DNA from: Phycisphaerae bacterium
GTDB taxonomy: Bacteria; Planctomycetota; Phycisphaerae; Phycisphaerales; UBA1924
NCBI GenBank assembly: GCA_022180725.1
Contig: BQMO01000012.1
Span: 163,440 to 227,439 of the forward strand
Direction: 5' to 3'
DNA length: 64,000 bases
Part shown: piece by piece, positions 16,870 through 25,617 of the stretch
How the letters are laid out: each line of letters starts with the position of its first letter
How positions within the stretch are numbered: position 1 is the first letter of the stretch
The notes under the pieces: model-generated
Seen by the model: only the letters and a program-made list of their open reading frames with translations
What the model was told of the DNA's origin: nothing
The model's database searches: none
Translations under genes and position numbers: made by a program

Positions 16870-17532
16870 CTACGCCACCTTCCGCGGCGTCGCGGGCACG
16901 CAGCGCGCAAGCAACGCGTCATACCGTGCACGCAGTTCCGGGCTTCGGAGCACTTTGTACGCCTTGGCCGCGTTGGCGAACCGGGCCGCGGCATCAGGGG
17001 AGGGATTGCGATCCGGGTGCAGTTCCAGCGCCAGAGCGTGGTACGACCGCTTGATGGCCTCGTCCGTGGCTGTCCGATCGACCCCGAGCATCGCGTACAA
17101 GTCTTCAATTTCGATGGCGGCCCGGGGCGGGGATGTACGGCCGACGGAATCGCTGGGCGCCGAGGCGGCGGCGTCCGTGCCCGATCCGTCTGCCGTGATG
17201 AACCCGTACTTGCCCAGTTGCGTCAGCGCCGCCGCGATACCGGGGCGGACATTCACGAACTGCACGCCCATCAGCCCGCCACGAATCCCCGTCCGCTTCA
17301 TCCACGCCACCCGCGCCGCGACCCGAACGCTCTGCGATTCGGACTGAACGAGTAGCGTGAACGATTCACCCTTCTCCACATCCGGGCTGGCCGCGAACCG
17401 CACCCGAGCCCCGGTCGACGACAGGTCCACGATGTCCCCCAGGGGGCACCGCAGCCCGACGGTCTGATAGCGCTCCGCCGCGCGAGGACGCAGCGGGCCG
17501 ACCGCTCCCTTGCCAAACAGATTGCGGAGCAT
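16870..17532 (-). CDS. PilZ domain fused to a J domain
   Basis: 220 residues. Residues 15-110 look like a PilZ domain: RCPLGDIVDLSSTGARVRF matches the second PilZ motif (D/NxSxxG), and an Arg-rich stretch precedes it. After a Ser/Ala linker, residues 148-215 form a J domain (LYAMLGVDRTATDEAIKRSY, then LELHPDRNP with the essential HPD, then KAYKVLRSPELRARYD). PilZ binds cyclic di-GMP; J domains activate Hsp70. Whether the RxxxR part of PilZ is intact is uncertain (PRAAERYQ is a candidate). It ends one base after the ABC ATPase gene, convergently. The pairing is uncommon. Confidence 0.8.
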   Translation of the reverse strand: MLRNLFGKGAVGPLRPRAAERYQTVGLRCPLGDIVDLSSTGARVRFAASPDVEKGESFTLLVQSESQSVRVAARVAWMKRTGIRGGLMGVQFVNVRPGIAAALTQLGKYGFITADGSGTDAAASAPSDSVGRTSPPRAAIEIEDLYAMLGVDRTATDEAIKRSYHALALELHPDRNPSPDAAARFANAAKAYKVLRSPELRARYDALLARCVPATPRKVA

Positions 17533-17635
17533 CGTGGTGGTATCGAGCGGACGCCCCCGTGCCCGCACTCTCCCCCGGACGCACGCCCTGGCCCCCGACG
17601 CGCCTACCGGCTGTGCCGGTTATTCCGGCGTGTAT

Positions 17636-19429
17636 TCAGACGAACCGCCGACCCCACATCGCGATGTTCAGCATGGGCCAGGCTAGTTGCCACAACTCCT
17701 CCGCCCGCGCCGCCACCGTCTCCACTGCCGCCTCCGTGAACACCTCCCGCGCAAACTTGCTCTCGCGCAGCCATGACGACGCCCCGGGCAGCCAGTCCCG
17801 AAACGGCAGCGGAAAACTCGCCTTGGGTCGTTCGATCACACCCCGCGGCACGTCCCCGGCGAACGCCCGGCGGAGCGCGATCTTCGTGCCCCCCACCCCG
17901 GATGTCGCGGGGTCGAACTTCGACACCATCGGCAACGCCTCGGCCAGACGCGCCACTTCGACATCCGCGAACGGCGTTCGCCCCTCCACCCCTTCCAGCA
18001 TCGTCGCCGTGTCCAGCCGTTGCAGCAGCCCTATCAGGTTTACACGCCGCTGAAACCGCAAGTGCGGGTCCAGCACATCATCCGCCCCCGCCGCCCGACA
18101 TTCCTCGAACACGCGCCGATACTCCTCCACCAGCACGCCGTCCTGCTCCACCCCGCGCCACACGTCCTCGTTCAGCACCGCCGCCTTCGCATGCCGCGGC
18201 ACCCACGCGGCGTCGTCCAACTGAAACTCTCCGCCGTGTCGTGCGTCCGCCCCCGCCGCCCGCGCCGCTTCATACGCCGCCGCCTGCCGCAGCGGATGCT
18301 CGTACCCCCCGAACAACTCGTCCGCGCCTTCCCCGCTGAGCGTCACGGTCTTCCCGTCCGCCCGCAGCCGACGCGCCACCGCGTTGATTGCCACCTCGTT
18401 CGGCGTCGACAACGGCACGCCCATCGCCCGGATCATCGCCGGCCAGCGCTCCAGGAACAGTTCCCGCGACACCGGCGCCTCAACGTGCACCGATCCGATT
18501 TCTCCCGCAACCCGACGCGCCCACGAAAGATCGTCGTCCGCCGCGTCCGTCGCAGCGCCCGCCGCGTAGGTGAACAGGTTCGGCAACGCCCGCCGCACAA
18601 GCATGCACACGATCGAACTGTCCAGCCCTCCGCTCAGCAGCGCGCATGTCGGCACGTCCGCCCGCAGGTGCGCACGCACCGACCCATCCACGACCTCGCG
18701 CACGCGCGCTTCGTCGGGTGCCCCGCCCCGCATCGCGGCGATCCGCCACTCCGCCGCGCCGGCGTGCGCCCGTGCCCCCGCATCCACCCGCATCACCTGC
18801 CCGGGAAGGACCGTCCGAATGTTGCGGAACAGCGTCCTCGCCCCCAGCGTCGTACGGATCGTCGTCAGATACGCGCTCACCGTCGCCAGGTCCGGCGCGT
18901 GCCCCACCCCCGGCAGCGCCAGCAACCCCGGAATCTCGCTCGCGAACGCCACGTGCGGAACCCCGTCCCGCTCGAACGCCGTCCAGTAGAGCGGCTTGAT
19001 CCCCAGCGGATCGCGCGCCAGCAGCGTTTCGCCGGTGCGCGCATCAAAGTACACCAGCGCGTACATGCCGCGGAGCCGATCCAGCCCCGCCGGCCCCCAA
19101 GTCGCGAGCGCCGCCAGCACCGTTTCGGTATCGCTGCGGGTGCGAAACGCCCACCCCTCGCGCGACAACGCCGCCCGCAGTTCGGCGTCGTTGTACAACT
19201 CCCCGTTGTACACCAGCACGCCCCGCGCGTGCTCCCACGGCTGATGGCCCCCCGCCGTCGGGTCCACGACGATCAAGCGCCGATGGGCGAACACCACGCG
19301 CCCCCCGTCCCATAGCCCGTCGTCGTCCGGCCCGCGATGGGCCAGCGCCTCGCGCGCGCGGACAATCTCCTCCCGGGTGAACGGGACGCGATGGCCCGCG
19401 GGTGAGATAAGACCGAGGATGCCGCACAC
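17636..19429 (-). CDS. asnB: asparagine synthase, glutamine-hydrolysing
   Basis: 597 residues. It starts MCGILGLIS, so Cys2 is the glutaminase nucleophile; HRGPDDDG, FAHRRLIVVD and LVYNGELYN complete the class II amidotransferase domain. The synthetase part has the PP-loop CALLSGGLDSSIV near residue 268, LSGEGADELFGGYEHP and the FADVEVARLAEALP region. AsnB-like enzymes make asparagine from aspartate and glutamine, but in planctomycetes relatives often lie in polysaccharide gene clusters where they amidate sugars. The divergent glycosyltransferase gene, 118 bases away, leaves that open. Confidence 0.9.
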   Translation of the reverse strand: MCGILGLISPAGHRVPFTREEIVRAREALAHRGPDDDGLWDGGRVVFAHRRLIVVDPTAGGHQPWEHARGVLVYNGELYNDAELRAALSREGWAFRTRSDTETVLAALATWGPAGLDRLRGMYALVYFDARTGETLLARDPLGIKPLYWTAFERDGVPHVAFASEIPGLLALPGVGHAPDLATVSAYLTTIRTTLGARTLFRNIRTVLPGQVMRVDAGARAHAGAAEWRIAAMRGGAPDEARVREVVDGSVRAHLRADVPTCALLSGGLDSSIVCMLVRRALPNLFTYAAGAATDAADDDLSWARRVAGEIGSVHVEAPVSRELFLERWPAMIRAMGVPLSTPNEVAINAVARRLRADGKTVTLSGEGADELFGGYEHPLRQAAAYEAARAAGADARHGGEFQLDDAAWVPRHAKAAVLNEDVWRGVEQDGVLVEEYRRVFEECRAAGADDVLDPHLRFQRRVNLIGLLQRLDTATMLEGVEGRTPFADVEVARLAEALPMVSKFDPATSGVGGTKIALRRAFAGDVPRGVIERPKASFPLPFRDWLPGASSWLRESKFAREVFTEAAVETVAARAEELWQLAWPMLNIAMWGRRFV

Positions 19430-19547
19430 ACCCGTCGGTATCGGATCATCGCCCCGGTGTGCCGGAGATTTGCGCTCCCAACACGGCCCCGCCGTTCGAA
19501 CGTGGGTGGATCAAAGGCGTGTCGCCGTGTCGGCCGATACTGACCCC

Positions 19548-20735
19548 ATGAACCTTGCCCTGTACATGCCGACCAAGCACGTTTCGCGCTACGCGCTCCT
19601 CGGCGCCATGGGGGCCGAACTCGCCGAGGCGTTCATGAGAGCCGGCGCCACCCTCAACCCCGCCGGCAACGTCGAGGCCCGCGCCGGCATGTACCTCTTC
19701 CTCAACTTCCCCGACACCTACGACAACTTCGCCGCCTGGTCCGGCATCGCGGCCGGCCGCGTCCCCCCGCGCTGCGCCCTCGTCCAGTTCTTTGTCGATC
19801 ATCCGTTCGCCCTCAACGCCCCCTTCATGGACCGCGTCGCCCAACTCCCGCACTTCCGCCTCCTCCTTCCCTGCCCCGACGACGCTCACCTCCTCCGCCT
19901 CCGCTGGCCGACCCTCAAGCACCTCCCCTGCCGGCACGGCGTTTCCCGTGCCGCCCTTTGCGACGCGCCGACGCTCGAGGCCTCGCACGCCGGGCCGCCC
20001 CGCGCGGGCGCCCGCGACCTCGGCCTGCTCGTCGCCGGCTCCATCCACGACCCCCACGAACTCGCCCGCCTCAAGGCCCCGATCCCCCCGGCCCTCCACG
20101 CCGCCGCCGACGAGATGGTCCGCTTCATGCTCGAATACCCCCTCGCGTCCTTCGGGCAGGCCTTCGAACTTTGTACGCCCGGAGGCGTCTATGCCTCCAG
20201 CCAGTGGCAGTACCTGCAAACGCTCTGGCGTTACGTCACCGCCGCCCTCAACCGCGAACGCCGTGTCCGCTTGGTTTCGGCCATGCAGGGCATCCCCACC
20301 ACCGTCATCGGCACCGCCGCCTGGCGCGAGTTCTGCACCGGCACGATCCGCTACGAGGGCGAGGCCGCCTACGACGCGCTCCCCGCGTGGTTTGCCCGTG
20401 CCAAGGTCTCGCTCGCGTGGGGACCGACCCAGTTCGTGCACGGGTACAGCGAACGCCTCCTGCTCGCCCTCGCCGGCGGGTGCGCCGCCGTCGCCGACGA
20501 CCGCGCAGCCGTCCGCCGCGACTTCGGCGAGTGCACAGCTCGATTCGACGCCGCCAATACTGAGTCAGCGCGCGACGCCGTGTCGCGTCTGCTCGCCGAC
20601 GAGGCCCGGCGTATCACGCTGGCCGCGCGGGGCCGGGCCGAGGTCGAGCGTGCCCATTTGTGGGACCATCGCCTCGAAGTCTTTGTCGCCGCGCTCAACG
20701 ACGCGATGCGGTCCACCCACGCCCAGGCCGCCTGA
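19548..20735 (+). CDS. CgeB-like glycosyltransferase
   Basis: 395 residues starting MNLALYMPTKHVSRYALLG. The C-terminal third has the glycosyltransferase family 1 donor-binding pattern of CgeB/DUF3880 proteins: PTQFVHGYSERLLLALAGG followed by CAAVADDRAAVRRDF, then a terminal helix region (AARGRAEVERAHLWDHRLEVF). The acceptor is unknown. The ATG at 19548 is preferred over an upstream extension that runs into the asnB start. Confidence 0.72.
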   Translation: MNLALYMPTKHVSRYALLGAMGAELAEAFMRAGATLNPAGNVEARAGMYLFLNFPDTYDNFAAWSGIAAGRVPPRCALVQFFVDHPFALNAPFMDRVAQLPHFRLLLPCPDDAHLLRLRWPTLKHLPCRHGVSRAALCDAPTLEASHAGPPRAGARDLGLLVAGSIHDPHELARLKAPIPPALHAAADEMVRFMLEYPLASFGQAFELCTPGGVYASSQWQYLQTLWRYVTAALNRERRVRLVSAMQGIPTTVIGTAAWREFCTGTIRYEGEAAYDALPAWFARAKVSLAWGPTQFVHGYSERLLLALAGGCAAVADDRAAVRRDFGECTARFDAANTESARDAVSRLLADEARRITLAARGRAEVERAHLWDHRLEVFVAALNDAMRSTHAQAA

Positions 20736-20771
20736 CCCGTTCGCGCGTCGCCGCGGCCTCGCGCACTCCGG

Positions 20772-20806
20772 CAAAAAGCAAAACGCGGCCCGCGAGGAGC
20801 CGCGTC
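20772..20806 (-). terminator. intrinsic terminator after rplU
   Basis: On the reverse strand ACGCGGC and GCCGCGT pair around a 9-base loop and are followed by TTTGCTTTTT. It lies 21 bases after the rplU stop and also between two convergent genes. Confidence 0.75.
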
Positions 20807-20826
20807 GTTCAAGTTCATGCCAAGGC

Positions 20827-21147
20827 TTAGCCCGTGATCCCGGTCACCTTCACCTTCGTGTACCGCTGACGGTGCCCCGTCTTCTTCTGCCAGGCCTTTT
20901 TCGCCTGGAACTTCTGAATGTGCAGTTTCTCCCCCTGCACCATCGGCTCAACCACCTCGGCGGAAACCTTGGCCCCGGCGACGTACGGCTGGCCGAACTT
21001 CGCGCCCCCGCCGACCTCGCCCACCACCAGAACCTTGTCAAACGTGATCTTCTGGCCCGCCGTGGCGTCGGCCATCAGATCCGTCAGGAACTCCTCGCCG
21101 GACATGACCTTGCGCTGCGAACCCGATTCTTCGATAATGGCGTACAT
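20827..21147 (-). CDS. rplU: 50S ribosomal protein L21
   Basis: 106 residues: MYAIIEESGSQRKVMSGEEF, KITFDKVLVVGEVGGGAKFG and a basic end (KTGHRQRYTKVKVTGI) are the L21 pattern, and the length is normal. The start is fixed by the conserved MYAIIE N-terminus; a longer frame upstream has no support. L21 binds 23S rRNA. The usual partner rpmA (L27) is not next to it: the neighbour downstream is the glycosyltransferase gene on the other strand. Confidence 0.95.
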   Translation of the reverse strand: MYAIIEESGSQRKVMSGEEFLTDLMADATAGQKITFDKVLVVGEVGGGAKFGQPYVAGAKVSAEVVEPMVQGEKLHIQKFQAKKAWQKKTGHRQRYTKVKVTGITG

Positions 21148-21236
21148 GGGCACCTTCTCCGCGGTAATTGGGAGGGGAGTGTAGGCGAGCACCTTGGCGA
21201 TTCAAGCCCGCACGATTCAGGTCCATCGTCCCCCTT

Positions 21237-22184
21237 CTACATCCACCCCAACGCCCGCAGTTCCCGCGTCGGCTCCTCGAATGAACACGACCCGAACGAA
21301 AGGCAGAACCGCTCCCGTGCCGCCGCGAGTTGGGCCGTTTCCAGCCCGTGCCCTTTCCAACTCACCACATGGTCGCACCACGTAAACGTGTCCGGCTCTT
21401 CCTCCGTCAGCAGCGACGCTGCCTCGGTGTCGTTGGGCCCCTTGATCCGCACGAACGCCGCCGTCAGAAACACGTTCACAAACCCGTACATCTCGCACCC
21501 GGCGCACCCCGGCTCGTATGTCAGCGGGTGATAGCCACGCAGCGGGTGGTGCAGCCCCGCCGTCGCCTTGAATGGCACCCCCGCCGCCGCGCATGCGTTG
21601 ATGAACGCCGTGATCTCCCCCGGTGTTGGAAATGCCGTCGGCACCACCCCGCCCGTGCGGATCTTCGCCGCCGCCTGCTCCCCCGCCAGGGCCGCCACGA
21701 ACCCGCGGCAATCCGTCGGCGAACCGATCACCCCCACCGGGAACTCGTAGAACGGGTACAAATCCTCGGGCATCGCATCCAACGCGGCGTCCATCTCGGC
21801 GACTGTCGCGACCTTCATCTCCACACAGTCGATCACCGCCTGCCCGGCGTCCGCCGACTCGTGCCGCTCGTTGAACCGTCCGATCGCCTCCAGCCCCGCC
21901 TCCAGCGGCTGATCGAGCACCGCGGACAATCGCCACGGCTCCCCCGCCGCGTACTCCCGATAGCCGCTCGTCCCCGCCGTCCCGGGCATCAGCACCGCCG
22001 CGGCACGCTCAAACTCCTCCAGTCGCGACACCGGGCACACGAACCGTCCCAGCATCCACGCATCATCCCCCAGCCGCGCCCGCGCGTACGTCTCCACCGC
22101 CGCCGACATCCCCAGCCCCGCGGGCGGGTATAGCCCGGCGTAATCCACGATCCCCGTAAGAAGCGTCCGCAGCGATTCGGTCAT
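21237..22184 (-). CDS. conserved hypothetical protein
   Basis: 315 residues, starting MTESLRTLLTGIVDYAGLYP. It appears soluble, with an alternating helix/strand pattern that suggests a TIM-barrel-like fold (CVEMKVATVAEMDAALDAMP, FPTPGEITAFINACAAAGVP, FKATAGLHHPLRG). The DYAGLYPPA and TAGLHHPLRGYH blocks look like conserved active-site regions. I know similar planctomycete proteins only as hypothetical. Its ATG overlaps the stop of the preceding gene by four bases, so it belongs to the CDF-propeller operon. Confidence 0.7.
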   Translation of the reverse strand: MTESLRTLLTGIVDYAGLYPPAGLGMSAAVETYARARLGDDAWMLGRFVCPVSRLEEFERAAAVLMPGTAGTSGYREYAAGEPWRLSAVLDQPLEAGLEAIGRFNERHESADAGQAVIDCVEMKVATVAEMDAALDAMPEDLYPFYEFPVGVIGSPTDCRGFVAALAGEQAAAKIRTGGVVPTAFPTPGEITAFINACAAAGVPFKATAGLHHPLRGYHPLTYEPGCAGCEMYGFVNVFLTAAFVRIKGPNDTEAASLLTEEEPDTFTWCDHVVSWKGHGLETAQLAAARERFCLSFGSCSFEEPTRELRALGWM

Positions 22185-22624
22185 TTCGCCAGTTTAGCCA
22201 CCAGCCGCCATACGTCGTGCGGCCCGAGATTCCGCCCGGTCCGCGCGTTGAACCCCTGCACCACCCCGTCAAACTTCGCGTCGTACAGCAACTGATCCCG
22301 CTGTCCGAGCGTCCCCGCCGCCTCGACCACCAGATCGATCAGCACGGCATCCTCATCCGCGGTCACCATGACCGCGGGCGAGGCCGCCCGACCCAGTTTC
22401 GGCAGTTTCCCCGCCTTCCGCAGGTTCATTAGCCGGTGCAGCGCGTCCCGCCGGCTGCCCCACGTCTCCACGCCGCCCGCCGCCTCATACACCCGCTCAA
22501 AATCATCCGTATAAGGCAGATCATCCAGCGTCCGGCCCACCCGCAGATACGCCTCCACCAAGGCCGCGTCTCGCGTCCCCGCGGACGAACGCTTCGCCTC
22601 CACCGGATCGAACAGCCCGCTCAC
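22181..22624 (-). CDS. small hypothetical protein
   Basis: 147 residues from a GTG that overlaps the upstream TGA (GTGA). The sequence (GLFDPVEAKRSSAGTRDAAL, later RRDALHRLMNLRKAGKLPKL) is charged and probably soluble. The region RDALHRLMNLRKAGKLPKLGR resembles short planctomycete proteins without known role. A longer frame upstream runs antisense-like through the propeller gene and is not credible. Coupled translation with both neighbours is likely. Confidence 0.65.
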   Translation of the reverse strand: MSGLFDPVEAKRSSAGTRDAALVEAYLRVGRTLDDLPYTDDFERVYEAAGGVETWGSRRDALHRLMNLRKAGKLPKLGRAASPAVMVTADEDAVLIDLVVEAAGTLGQRDQLLYDAKFDGVVQGFNARTGRNLGPHDVWRLVAKLAK

Positions 22625-23904
22625 CGCTCCGCCCCGCCCGCGAACGGATTGGCCCCCTGGCCGCCGGCCCACTCCGCGATCCACAACTGGCTGCTCGGAC
22701 GAGTCTCCCCGTCCATCTTCGCCCCGCGCGACGACGTCCACATCATCCAACGCCCGTCGGCGCTGAACGCGGGCAGAACATCGGCACCGTCCGCGTGCGT
22801 GATGCGCACCCGGCGAAGCGCCTCGGGCTTCACCGACCCATTCTTGAGCTTCCACACCGGCGTTTCGATCGCGAACACCTCGTAGTTGTGGTGCCCCACC
22901 TCGCTCGTGGCGTATACCAGAAACTCCCCCGACGGGTGCCAGAACGGACACCAGTTCACGTGCTCGTTGTTCGTGAGCTGGTACTCCTTCTCGATCCCCA
23001 CCGGCACGTTTACCCCGTGCTCGTCCTTCTCGTGCCGGATGTCCGCCACGAACAGTTGCAGCAGGTCATCGCCCTTGCGGTCCGAGCGGTAGGTGATCCA
23101 CCCGTCCCCGGGGCCGAAGAACGGCCCGCCGTCGTATCCGCCCGCCGCTACCAGCGGCGTGTGGGTCTTCTTCACCGTGTCGTACACGTAGATGTTTGCG
23201 TCGGCCCGGCCCATCGCCAACGCATCCTCAACGTGCGAATACAGCACGAACCGCCCCGTCGAGTCGTACGAACACTCCGCGTCGTAGTTGGGCCGCGAAA
23301 ACACCGGCGTGGGTTTCCCGATTTGCTCGCGCGCGCCCCCGCGGAACGACCGCCCCGGCGTGCGCCCGTCCGGCGAGGCAATGCCCCCACCCATGAAGAA
23401 CGGATGCACCTCCACCACTTCCATCTCCGCCGGGAACATCCACCGATACTTCCGCTCGCCCACCTGGAAGCCCGACTTCTGGTCATCACTTGGCCGTACC
23501 ACCGTCGAGCCCATCAGCACCGTGTTCGGGTCCGACGGGTGAAACCACCCGCAGGTGTTCGCCGAATCCTTCGGGCTGATCCGTGTCACCGAATCCAACC
23601 CCGTCACGCGCCCGTGCGCCCGAACCAAACGCGCCACGTACATCGCGTAGAACGGGTCCGGCTCCTCTCCCGCCGCCGGGCGAGGCACCGCCTGGAACAC
23701 GATCCACTCACCGTCCGGCGAGAAGTACGCCTCGCCCGCACGCACAAACTGCTCCGGGAATGTCAACTGCACGTGCCCGGTCAGGTACGGCGCCTCCAGT
23801 CGTTTCCAATCCAGCGGCTCGGCGGGGGTGCCCGGCGCCGCCGCCGGGGGCTGGCCAAGGTTCAACGCGGCCACAACAGACACGAACGCATGTGAAATCA
23901 GCAT
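22621..23904 (-). CDS. exported TolB-like beta-propeller protein
   Basis: 427 residues with a short signal peptide (MLISHAFVSVVAALNLGQ). Repeated propeller blades follow, marked by FSPDGEWIVFQA, YDSTGRFVLYSH, GPGDGWITYRSDR, WHPSGEFLVYATS and FSADGRWMMWTSS, the WD40-like PD40 repeats of TolB-type proteins. It probably sits in the periplasm or at the surface and binds a protein or carbohydrate. It follows the cation-efflux gene by six bases and precedes two small-operon genes with four-base overlaps. Confidence 0.82.
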   Translation of the reverse strand: MLISHAFVSVVAALNLGQPPAAAPGTPAEPLDWKRLEAPYLTGHVQLTFPEQFVRAGEAYFSPDGEWIVFQAVPRPAAGEEPDPFYAMYVARLVRAHGRVTGLDSVTRISPKDSANTCGWFHPSDPNTVLMGSTVVRPSDDQKSGFQVGERKYRWMFPAEMEVVEVHPFFMGGGIASPDGRTPGRSFRGGAREQIGKPTPVFSRPNYDAECSYDSTGRFVLYSHVEDALAMGRADANIYVYDTVKKTHTPLVAAGGYDGGPFFGPGDGWITYRSDRKGDDLLQLFVADIRHEKDEHGVNVPVGIEKEYQLTNNEHVNWCPFWHPSGEFLVYATSEVGHHNYEVFAIETPVWKLKNGSVKPEALRRVRITHADGADVLPAFSADGRWMMWTSSRGAKMDGETRPSSQLWIAEWAGGQGANPFAGGAER

Positions 23905-23910
23905 GCCGGA

Positions 23911-24831
23911 TTATTGCATCGCGCCGGGCGCGGGGGCCGCCTCCGCCGCCGGCTCCACGTGGATCAGCACGTCCTCGACGCGTGGTACCTCGTGCCGCAC
24001 CGCGTCCTTCACCCGATGCGCCAGCGTGTGAGCGTCCCGCACGCTCAACGTCCCATCCACCCACACGTGCATGTCGATCCAGTACCGCATCCCGCTCTTG
24101 CGGGCGAAGGCCTTCTGCACCCGCACCACCCCCGCCACGCGCTCCGCCGCCGCTCGCGCCCGCTCCGTCACCTCGCCCTCCGACACGTCCAGCAGCTCGC
24201 GGATCGGCGGGATCATGAGCGTCACCGCGTTGTACACGATCAGCCCCGCCGCCAGCAGCGCCGCCCAGTCGTCCGCCGGCGCGAACCGGTCCGTCCCCGT
24301 CATGTGCCGCCCCACCACCGCGATCCCGATCCCCACGAACGCCGCCCCCGACGTGATCGCGTCCGATGCGTGGTGCCACGCGTCCGCGTGCACCGCGGCG
24401 CTCCGCGTATCCGCCGCCGCGCGCGACGTCACCCGAAACAACGCCCATTTCACCCCCACCACTCCCACCAGCACCACCAGCGTCCACCACGCCGGCGAAT
24501 GGTGCGGCGTCAGGATCTCCCGCACCGCCTCCACCGCGATACCAACCCCAGCGCCGAGAATCATCAGCGCCACCGCCAGCGCTGCCAACGCCTCGGCCTT
24601 CCCGTACCCGTACGGATGCTTCACGCTCGCCGGCCTCGACGACACGTGCAGCCCGCCCCAGATCACCACCGATCCTCCGATGTCCGCCAGCGATTCGATT
24701 GCGTCGGCCACCAGCGCGTACGAGTGCCCTACCAGCCCCGCCACCAGCTTCACCAGCGCCAGCGCGATGTTCGCCAGCAGCCCCCAGAGCGCCAGCCGCT
24801 GCGATCGCACGCTGTCCGATGCCGTCGTCAC
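23911..24831 (-). CDS. cation diffusion facilitator (CDF) transporter
   Basis: 306 residues from a GTG. Six membrane segments are visible, starting with LALWGLLANIALALVKLVAG. Metal-site motifs are SYALVADAIESLADIGG (second helix, D and two further Asp) and HADAWHHASDAITSG (fifth helix, HxxxD). The cytosolic C-terminal domain follows (MRYWIDMHVWVDGTLSVRDA). CDF proteins export Zn, Fe, Mn or Co in exchange for protons; the metal cannot be told here. First gene of an operon with the propeller protein and two hypotheticals. Confidence 0.92.
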   Translation of the reverse strand: MTTASDSVRSQRLALWGLLANIALALVKLVAGLVGHSYALVADAIESLADIGGSVVIWGGLHVSSRPASVKHPYGYGKAEALAALAVALMILGAGVGIAVEAVREILTPHHSPAWWTLVVLVGVVGVKWALFRVTSRAAADTRSAAVHADAWHHASDAITSGAAFVGIGIAVVGRHMTGTDRFAPADDWAALLAAGLIVYNAVTLMIPPIRELLDVSEGEVTERARAAAERVAGVVRVQKAFARKSGMRYWIDMHVWVDGTLSVRDAHTLAHRVKDAVRHEVPRVEDVLIHVEPAAEAAPAPGAMQ

Positions 24832-24865
24832 GCGGAACTGTAGTGGTTGAAGAGTCCGTCCCGCA

Positions 24866-25567
24866 TCAGAACGGGCAGGGGCTGCGATACTCCACACGCG
24901 TTCGCGTCTCGGGGTCGTCGAACGCGAGGTACGACGCATGCAACAACAGCCGCGGCAACTCCCGACCGTACAAGGCATCCCCCACGATCGGGCACCCCAG
25001 CCCGCGCCGCGCCGCCGGCGGGGGCTGCACCAGGCTTGGCACGTCCCCGTCCAGCCCGGGCCAGGGCTTCGTCCCGTCCCCGAACGCCGAGTGCACCCGC
25101 AACTGGTGCGTCCGCCCCGTGATCGGCGTGAACTCCACCCGTGTTCGCCCGTCATCCCGCGACATCACGCGGTACCGCGTTCGCGAAGGCCGCCCCTGCT
25201 CGAAATCGACCACCTGAAACGGCCGATTGTTCAGGTCCACCCGCAGCGGCAAGTCGATCTCCCCGTCCTCATCGGGCACCTCGCCCTCCAGGATCGCCTC
25301 GTACGCTTTCGCCACCGTCCGCCGCTCAAACTGGATCGACAGGTCGCGCTGCGCCAACGCATCCAGCGCCAGCACCAGCAGCCCGCTGGTCTCCCAATCC
25401 AGCCGATGCACGATCAGCGGCCCGGTCGCACCGGGAATCATCGCCCGCACCCTCGCCTCCACACAATCCTGCTTCTCCGGCGTCTTCCCGCGCACCGACA
25501 GAAAGTTCGGCGGTTTCTGCACCACCGCGTACCGCTTCGTCGCCTGAATGATCCGGATCTCGGGCAC
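24866..25567 (-). CDS. RluA-family pseudouridine synthase
   Basis: 233 residues from a GTG (VPEIRIIQATKRYAVVQKPP). The catalytic motif HRLDWETSGLLVLA near residue 75 carries the essential Asp, and RTHQLRVH near residue 170 is the second family block. There is no S4 domain, so it is of the RluA/TruC short type, acting on rRNA or tRNA. The chosen GTG avoids overlap with the divergent fumarylacetoacetase gene that starts 51 bases away. Confidence 0.9.
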   Translation of the reverse strand: MPEIRIIQATKRYAVVQKPPNFLSVRGKTPEKQDCVEARVRAMIPGATGPLIVHRLDWETSGLLVLALDALAQRDLSIQFERRTVAKAYEAILEGEVPDEDGEIDLPLRVDLNNRPFQVVDFEQGRPSRTRYRVMSRDDGRTRVEFTPITGRTHQLRVHSAFGDGTKPWPGLDGDVPSLVQPPPAARRGLGCPIVGDALYGRELPRLLLHASYLAFDDPETRTRVEYRSPCPF

Positions 25568-25617
25568 TCGCCAGCGTAGCGACGCGCCGCTCGGGGAGTT
25601 CGCGTACGCTCCCTCCC

